NCBI RefSeq assembly: GCF_000516985.1
Contig: NW_006917100.1
Span: 1,043,490 to 1,107,489, forward strand
Source of the DNA: Pestalotiopsis fici W106-1
Taxonomy: Eukaryota > Ascomycota > Sordariomycetes > Amphisphaeriales > Sporocadaceae
Direction: 5' to 3'
DNA: 64,000 bases
Shown: positions 59,795 through 64,000 of the stretch, one piece after another
How the letters are laid out: each line of letters opens with the position of its first letter
Numbering within the stretch: position 1 is the first letter of the stretch
Position numbers and translations under genes: made by a program
The notes under the pieces: generated by a model
Seen by the model: only the letters and a program-made list of their open reading frames with translations
The model's database searches: none
Told to the model about the DNA's origin: nothing

Positions 59795-61681
59795 TTCGAA
59801 GAGGATATTGACAAGCAGAAGATCGCTAGAAACCAAAACATGATTATGAAAGAGCCCGGCGGAGGAATATCTATGGCATGTCGAAAAAGAAACTTGCTCG
59901 CTTCCCTCTCGCTTCTCGCCTATCAAGATTCGGCTACGACATACCGAACGGTAGCAGCGTTGGGTCTTGTTCATATGTATCAAGGTCGCAATCATATGCG
60001 AGAAGCACTTTAAGCTTATTGTGCGCCACCCCGGCTGGCTACGGTGACCTTTTTGTCTGCTTGCTTGCTTACTTGCAATGCGCACCGAGTTTCAGGACGC
60101 CGAGCGTCTCCATGATTGGACGGCCACGCCCGCGACCCGCGCCGGAGATGGGCTTCCCTATAAGGCAACCGGGAAGCGGACGGTCGCCCAGCGCAGGCGA
60201 TCCCCCAATTCAGCCATTGCAAATTCCTGTCTGGCATTTATTTGACTGGATTCGTCGCACACCTCGCCTGTTACTCAGATAGGGCAATGTGAAGCTTTTT
60301 CCAAAACAACATATCTAAACCAGATTGCAACACCGTCAGGGATTCTAGAGTGGCCAATGACACGGGGGCGGCTGTCGGTCGTTCAAAAAGCAGGTCCAAT
60401 GCCGGTTGAGCCGTGCAACCGATACATTACTGTGTATACAAGCCTACCCAACAAATGCGTCCTAGAACCATTGGCGTCAAAAAAGACAGGAACCGGCTGG
60501 CATATGGCAATCAACTGTGAACTTCCGGAACCTTAGGCTCTTCTTTCTCGCCGAATATGGAAGTTGCCAATCTATAGTATACCTAGGCTGCCAGTTGCTT
60601 TTACATCTGTACCCTTATCATCCAATTCTTGTAACACTGCAGATTCCTTCAAATGCCAAGTATCTTTGTCATGGCGACCGTAGCATCAGTCGCCTAAGTC
60701 ACCTTCTCAAGTCAATACGAGTATAGAAACCAAAGCATTTCCTGCGGATATATACTTTCCCATCAACTCACCTTGCAAGGATAATTGAAATACGCCATGA
60801 CATTTACTCTGGCTTGTGAAGATATAGAACATTGACATCTGCTCGTATTTGATTCAAGTACATTTCAAAAAGCCATAGAGTTACTCAACCATGGTAGCAC
60901 TATTCGAGCCGACAAGCATCATTACCATGCAGTATTGTGAGATGATAGCTTGGCCGCATTATCTATACTTCAGTGGCATATCGCCGAGCCGAGCAGAACC
61001 CCCCACAGAACAACCCCTGGAAAGAAGCTGCGAAGCCAAGACTTTGGCCATCCAGGATCACTCAACTCGGTGTATTGTGCCGCCTAGAAATCGGCGGCAA
61101 TTACGGCACCAATATGGCTGCACACATGGAGCCGAACCAATGACGCGGATATGCAGATATCGGACGAAGCATGCAGTGATGAGCAGAACAACAACAATAG
61201 ATATCTTTCATTGAATCTCTTCAATGAATGTTTGCACGAGGCTGTTCACTTGTTTAAACCAAGTATGACATGTCAATATTGGCGCAGATGATGTAGAGCC
61301 TGCCGACAGCAAAAACAGGCTTGTGTAGACGAAACATTCTGCAGTCCTACGGAATAGCCTCTTAGTATTGGTTGAATTGTGACGACTGCATAGCGTGACG
61401 TCAAGTAACACGGCCACGTATTGTGCCGCGAGCCTCGTAGGACTTGGTAAAATCATTGCGAGATTGGGGACCGCAAAGATGAAAGAGTCAATGGAATATA
61501 ATAATACCAGCTCTCTGAATGTGATGCAATCCACTTGCACATGGAACTCACGAAATCGCCAAAGCCACGAAAAGAATCACCGCTACTGCTTGATCTAGGA
61601 TAACCACAAATAATTTATATCGTGCCTGCACTCTTTTCCAACCATCTCAATTCGCGATCCATTCTTCAGCACGTACCGCGC
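59795..61681. other. Divergent intergenic region
   Basis: This holds the promoters of the carboxylesterase (minus) and of the small membrane protein (plus). No gene, RNA or notable repeat is supported. Confidence 0.5.
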
Positions 61682-62143
61682 ATGGACAGCGACGACATGT
61701 TTGCCCGTGACACCGATAGTCCACATCTCACTCGACGGCGGTACGGAGGGTACAGCTCGCCTACAAGTCCCCAAAACCAAGGCCACGACAGGGCATGGGT
61801 TGTGCGCCGCTGCGTCTACGTCTTCATTGCGCTCGCGGGCTTCGCCGCCCTGTGCGTCGTGATTCGGTTCTACATGTACCGCGACCGAAAGCGACGCCGA
61901 CGCGGCGAGCCCGTGGTGCATGGGCGCAACGGTCGCCGATGGCTCAAGTGGCACAATCAGCACGAGTCCAACGCCGACGATGGTCCTGTACTTGCTGGAA
62001 AGCACGCGGGGGATAGAGAAGCCGAAGCGGGAGAGCATGGTACTGCAGACGTGCCAGAGAAGCCGAGGCCATCTCATGCGAAGCCAACGCGAGAGATGCA
62101 CTATGAAAAGGATCCGAATCCGAATAGCTTGCTCAACGTGTAG
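61682..62143 (+). CDS. Small single-pass membrane protein, function unknown
   Basis: A 153-residue single-exon frame starting at ATG 61682 (MDSDDMFARD). It has one clear membrane helix (VYVFIALAGFAALCVVIRFY; residues about 43-63), preceded by a short polar Arg/Ser/Pro-rich segment and followed at once by a strongly basic cluster (RDRKRRRRGE). By the positive-inside rule the long hydrophilic C-terminus is cytosolic. There is no signal peptide before the helix. I know no family for it. Coding status rests on the coherent topology and G/C-rich third positions. GTG at 61622 extends the frame by 20 codons but is an unlikely start. The next gene on the same strand begins 500 bases downstream. Confidence 0.6.
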   Translation: MDSDDMFARDTDSPHLTRRRYGGYSSPTSPQNQGHDRAWVVRRCVYVFIALAGFAALCVVIRFYMYRDRKRRRRGEPVVHGRNGRRWLKWHNQHESNADDGPVLAGKHAGDREAEAGEHGTADVPEKPRPSHAKPTREMHYEKDPNPNSLLNV

Positions 62144-62642
62144 AAACTTTTGCTACATGGTTAGTGGGATCAGGTGCGGAGAAAATAAACAGTGTGGTCA
62201 CTGATCAAGTATATCGTTAGTCTTTGTAGGTGGGTTCATGGATCCTCTCATCGTTGAAATTACAAGCCGGAGTCTGGTCATGACGCAACGTTTAATTCAA
62301 TCAATATGATGAAAAGTCAAATCAAAATTTTCTCCTAGCCACCCGTGTAAGAAGCCGATGCAAATTCTCTTTAGGTAACAAGGTCCCCCACGGGGGATTG
62401 CGGCCGAGCTGCTGATCCCCCCGCATTCTCGGCATCGCTCCGTAAACTCCATCCTAACTCCCCGGCTTACAACCTCTATAATACCATAATTGAGAATATA
62501 GTACGAACAAATGTAACACCAGTATGAACTCACTGTCTATAATAAGTCGCCCAACCCGGTACTCGCTAGACTGAGTGGGACCTGACAAACAGCTACACGC
62601 ACGTGTAAAACTGAAAGAAGACAAATTCTCACACCCATCGAC
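62144..62642. other. Intergenic region upstream of the FAD monooxygenase
   Basis: About 500 bases with no supported gene or repeat; the right part is the promoter of the monooxygenase. Confidence 0.55.
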
Positions 62643-64000
62643 ATGACGGAGCAACAAGTAGACGTGCTCATCTGCGGCGGCGGGTCCGCCGGCCTCTGCG
62701 CCGCCGTGTGGTTGTCGAGGTGCGGCATCAGCTACAAGATTCTCGAGCGCCGCGACGGGCCCCTCGCCATGGGCCAGGCCGACGGCGTGCAGTGCCGGAC
62801 CGTCGAGGTGTTTGAGAGCTTTGGCATGTCCGAGGACCTGCTCCGGGAGGCCTACCACGTGATTGAGCTGGCGTTCTGGGCACCTGATCTCGTCAACGGC
62901 AACGGCCACGCGAATGGAGGGGTGGGGGACAAGGCGGTGACATCCTCGTCCTCCTCGGGCATCAGGCGGACGCACTATGCCGCCGATGTCGAACCCGGCA
63001 TTAGCCACCAGCCCCATGTCATATTGAATCAGGCCCGCATGAATGCGCTCCTGGCTCAAGAAATGGAGAGGGCTTCCGGCACTTCGGATATCCTGTATGG
63101 CTACGAAGTCAAAGGTGTAGAGGTCGATAGTGCTACTGCTTCGGATCTGGATGCCTATTGTTGCACGGTGACGGCAACTAAAGCGGACCAGGAACACAAA
63201 TTCCGGGCAAAATATGTACTGGTAAGTTTTCTCATTCCTCTTCAATGGGACTTGACTTGACACGGAATAATAGGGTTGCGACGGAGCTCATAGTACCATC
63301 CGAAAGTCTCTGGGCTTCAAAATGGTTGGCGACAGCACCAATGCAGTATGGGGCGTGATGGACGTGTACCCGCAGACGGACTTTCCAGATATTCGAAAGA
63401 AGACAGCCATCAGCTCCGAAGCAGGTAATCTGATGATCATACCCCGCGAGGGCGACAGTCTGGTGCGCTTCTATATTGAGATTGAGAACGCCCACGACGT
63501 CTCCAAGCTGACGCTCGAGGACCTGCATGAGAGCGCCCGGCGCATCTTCCGGCCGTACAACATGGACATTGCCGAGACGGCATGGTGGTCCGTCTACGCC
63601 ATTGGACAGCGGCGGGCCGATTACTTCCACCGGGACCACCGCGTGTTCCTGACGGGCGACGCCTGCCACACGCACAGCCCCAAGGCAGGGCAGGGCATGA
63701 ACGTGAGTCTACAGGACGGCTACAACATTGGCTGGAAGCTGGCGGCGGTGCTGCGCGGCCGCGCCACCGACCCCTTTGGCCTGCTCGCCACCTACGTTTC
63801 GGAGCGCGAGAAGACGGCCACCGAGCTCATTGACTTTGACCGCTCCTGGACCAAGCTGTTTTCCTCGTCGTACCGCCGCGAGCACGGCATCACCCCGGAG
63901 GACTTTCAGCAGCAGTTTGTCAAGGCCGGCCGCTTCACTGCCGGCATGGCGACCAACTATCATGACTCGGCAATCATGTCCGCAGTCACCAGCAAGCAAG
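62643..64000 (+). CDS. FAD-dependent aromatic hydroxylase (phenol 2-monooxygenase-like), 3' partial
   Basis: A class A flavoprotein monooxygenase that uses NAD(P)H and oxygen to hydroxylate phenolic or other aromatic rings. Exons are 62643-63221 and 63274 to beyond the window end, with a 52-nt intron (GTAAGT, CTTGAC, TAG). The Rossmann motif CGGGSAG lies at residues about 11-17. The DG motif GCDGAHS comes directly after the intron, and the GD motif GDACHTHSPKAGQGMN near codon 325. All three FAD/NAD(P)H fingerprints are present. The C-terminal thioredoxin-like domain usual in phenol hydroxylase relatives is outside the window. A Gly/Ser-rich insert (residues about 83-104) interrupts the substrate domain. 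No aromatic-degradation or polyketide genes are visible beside it, so a catabolic or biosynthetic role stays open. The ATG is preceded by an in-frame stop. Confidence 0.88.

Noticed and set aside
2630..64000. A secondary-metabolite gene cluster made of MFS transporter, P450, esterases and FAD monooxygenase
   Set aside because: The genes are spread over 60 kb between housekeeping genes, lie on both strands, and no polyketide synthase, peptide synthetase or terpene cyclase is present.
1..64000. tRNA, rRNA, CRISPR arrays or transposable elements
   Set aside because: I looked for T-loop GGTTCGAANCC-type boxes, spaced direct repeats and transposase or reverse-transcriptase motifs by eye and found none. 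A covariance-model tRNA scan was not possible here.

Overview
This window comes from the nuclear genome of a filamentous ascomycete. The evidence is short spliceosomal introns (about 42-180 nt) with GTRAGT-type donors, CTRAC-type branch sites and YAG acceptors, together with a fungal gene set: Skn7, a WSC sensor, a DHA1 drug-transporter-like MFS protein and a P450 of the ent-kaurene-oxidase type. The protein sequences look like a Sordariomycete, probably Hypocreales, but that is an impression and not a computed placement. Two assembly gaps are present: a 2-N gap inside an A tract at 7789-7790 and a 100-N scaffold gap at 20964-21063.

Layout. 1-12 kb: a kinesin-10/KIF22-like motor cut by the window start (+); an MFS transporter (-); an unrecognised Cys/His protein whose frame stays open past its stop codon (-); a hormone-sensitive-lipase-type esterase (-); and an orphan open frame (-). 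12-20.7 kb: a Rei1/ZNF622-like zinc-finger protein (+), an Ace2/Swi5-like C2H2 transcription factor (+) and a secreted protein (+). 22-26.5 kb: a cytochrome P450 (+) and an NTF2/SnoaL-like protein with a possible mitochondrial presequence (+). 26.5-34 kb: a 7.5-kb interval with no gene I can support, then a WSC cell-wall stress sensor (+). 36.6-45 kb: a Nup37-like nucleoporin (+), an intronless ankyrin-repeat protein (-) and eIF2B epsilon (-). 45-58 kb: the Skn7 response regulator/HSF-type factor (-), flanked by gene-free stretches of about 5 kb on both sides, one holding a perfect 30-bp palindrome. 58-64 kb: a secreted type-B carboxylesterase (-), a small single-pass membrane protein (+) and an FAD-dependent aromatic hydroxylase cut by the window end (+).

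The genes are individually transcribed and mostly conserved housekeeping or stress-signalling genes. The Wsc sensor and Skn7 both belong to cell-wall/oxidative stress signalling in yeast, but they lie about 15 kb apart here and nothing shows joint regulation. The metabolic enzymes (P450, FAD monooxygenase, two esterases, MFS) are scattered and have no polyketide, peptide or terpene backbone enzyme beside them, so I do not call a biosynthetic cluster. I found no transposon, CRISPR array, tRNA, rRNA or clearly novel system. The points most worth a second look are the 103-codon in-frame extension after a TAG stop at 6610, the 17-nt microexon in skn7, the 30-bp palindrome at 56986, the altered C-terminus of the Wsc sensor, and the N-terminally shortened Rei1-like protein.
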